A DNA stretch of 64,000 nt from positions 186,001-250,000 of the forward strand of contig JADMKP010000012.1 in NCBI GenBank assembly GCA_015478775.1, read 5' to 3'. Position numbers and translations under genes: made by a program. Below the pieces are notes generated by a model. That model saw only the letters and a program-made list of their open reading frames with translations, was not told where the DNA came from and did not search any database. Of this stretch, positions 63,873 to 64,000 are shown piece by piece; the stretch's first letter is position 1; each line of letters begins with the position of its first letter. Source of the DNA: Fermentimonas sp. (GTDB taxonomy: Bacteria; Bacteroidota; Bacteroidia; Bacteroidales; Dysgonomonadaceae).

Positions 63873-64000
63873 ATTTGTTTAATTATTATTTATTGTGTTA
63901 CAGTCTCATTTAACAACTTCAACTACTTTTTGTTTAAAGGTTTCAAAGCATTACCTGTTAATTTTTATAATTTAGATTATCAACATTGATTTAAATTAAT

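Noticed and set aside
1-64000. CRISPR arrays, tRNA or rRNA genes, insertion sequences, prophage or integrase genes
   Set aside because: None was recognised on either strand; the intergenic spaces are short and the only repeats are small tandem or inverted ones.

Overview
The window looks like chromosomal DNA from a Bacteroidales bacterium (phylum Bacteroidota), perhaps near the Dysgonomonadaceae/Proteiniphilum group. The sequence shows AT-rich DNA, two SusC/SusD pairs, many lipoproteins with a Cys lipobox, surface glycan-binding proteins, and several promoters with the Bacteroidota TAnnTTTG -7 element. The family placement is inference. I see no rRNA, tRNA, CRISPR array, insertion sequence or phage gene.

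Layout. (1) 1-5.6 kb: the 3' end of a LacI-type regulator, then a plus-strand operon for the E1 alpha, E1 beta and E2 of a pyruvate-type 2-oxoacid dehydrogenase (no E3) and an AbgT-family transporter. (2) 5.6-23.7 kb, minus strand: a (gluco)mannan utilisation locus of SusC, SusD, two surface glycan-binding proteins, GH26 mannanase, GH130 mannosylglucose phosphorylase, GPH-type permease, mannobiose/cellobiose 2-epimerase and GH9 glucanase, with an AraC regulator and an acetylesterase-like SGNH enzyme just upstream. Mannan is cut at the surface, oligomers enter through SusCD, mannobiose is epimerised to Man-Glc and phosphorolysed. (3) 23.8-25.6 kb: glmS. (4) 25.7-35.7 kb, minus strand: a copper/silver efflux island (CusA, TolC-like channel, CusB with an HMA tail, HMA lipoprotein, CPH-type P1B ATPase, HYC_CC_PP protein). 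(5) 35.8-41.4 kb, minus strand: a tight cassette of an ECF-type S component, a phosphoribosyltransferase and a TonB-dependent receptor, followed by a DUF362 protein and a membrane polyferredoxin; its ligand is unknown.

(6) 42.1-61.6 kb is the most interesting part: two convergent gene sets that look like an oxidoreductive (3-keto-sugar) glycoside-degradation locus. The plus strand carries SusC, SusD, a xylose-isomerase-like TIM barrel protein, three Gfo/Idh/MocA oxidoreductases and a ThuA-like protein. The minus strand carries DoxX, a Gfo/Idh/MocA oxidoreductase, a radical-SAM sulfatase maturase, another Gfo/Idh/MocA oxidoreductase and a 1129-residue HEAT-repeat protein with two DUF1080 domains. 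Four of the five oxidoreductases have twin-arginine signals, so C3 oxidation may take place outside the cytoplasm. (7) 61.8-63.9 kb: a DUF4230 protein, a GNAT acetyltransferase and a DsbA/FrnE-like protein.

Several starts were moved from the longest open frame because the upstream start is TTG, lies ahead of the promoter, or spoils a signal peptide or an ATGA overlap. All functions are read from sequence motifs and remembered families; no search was run.
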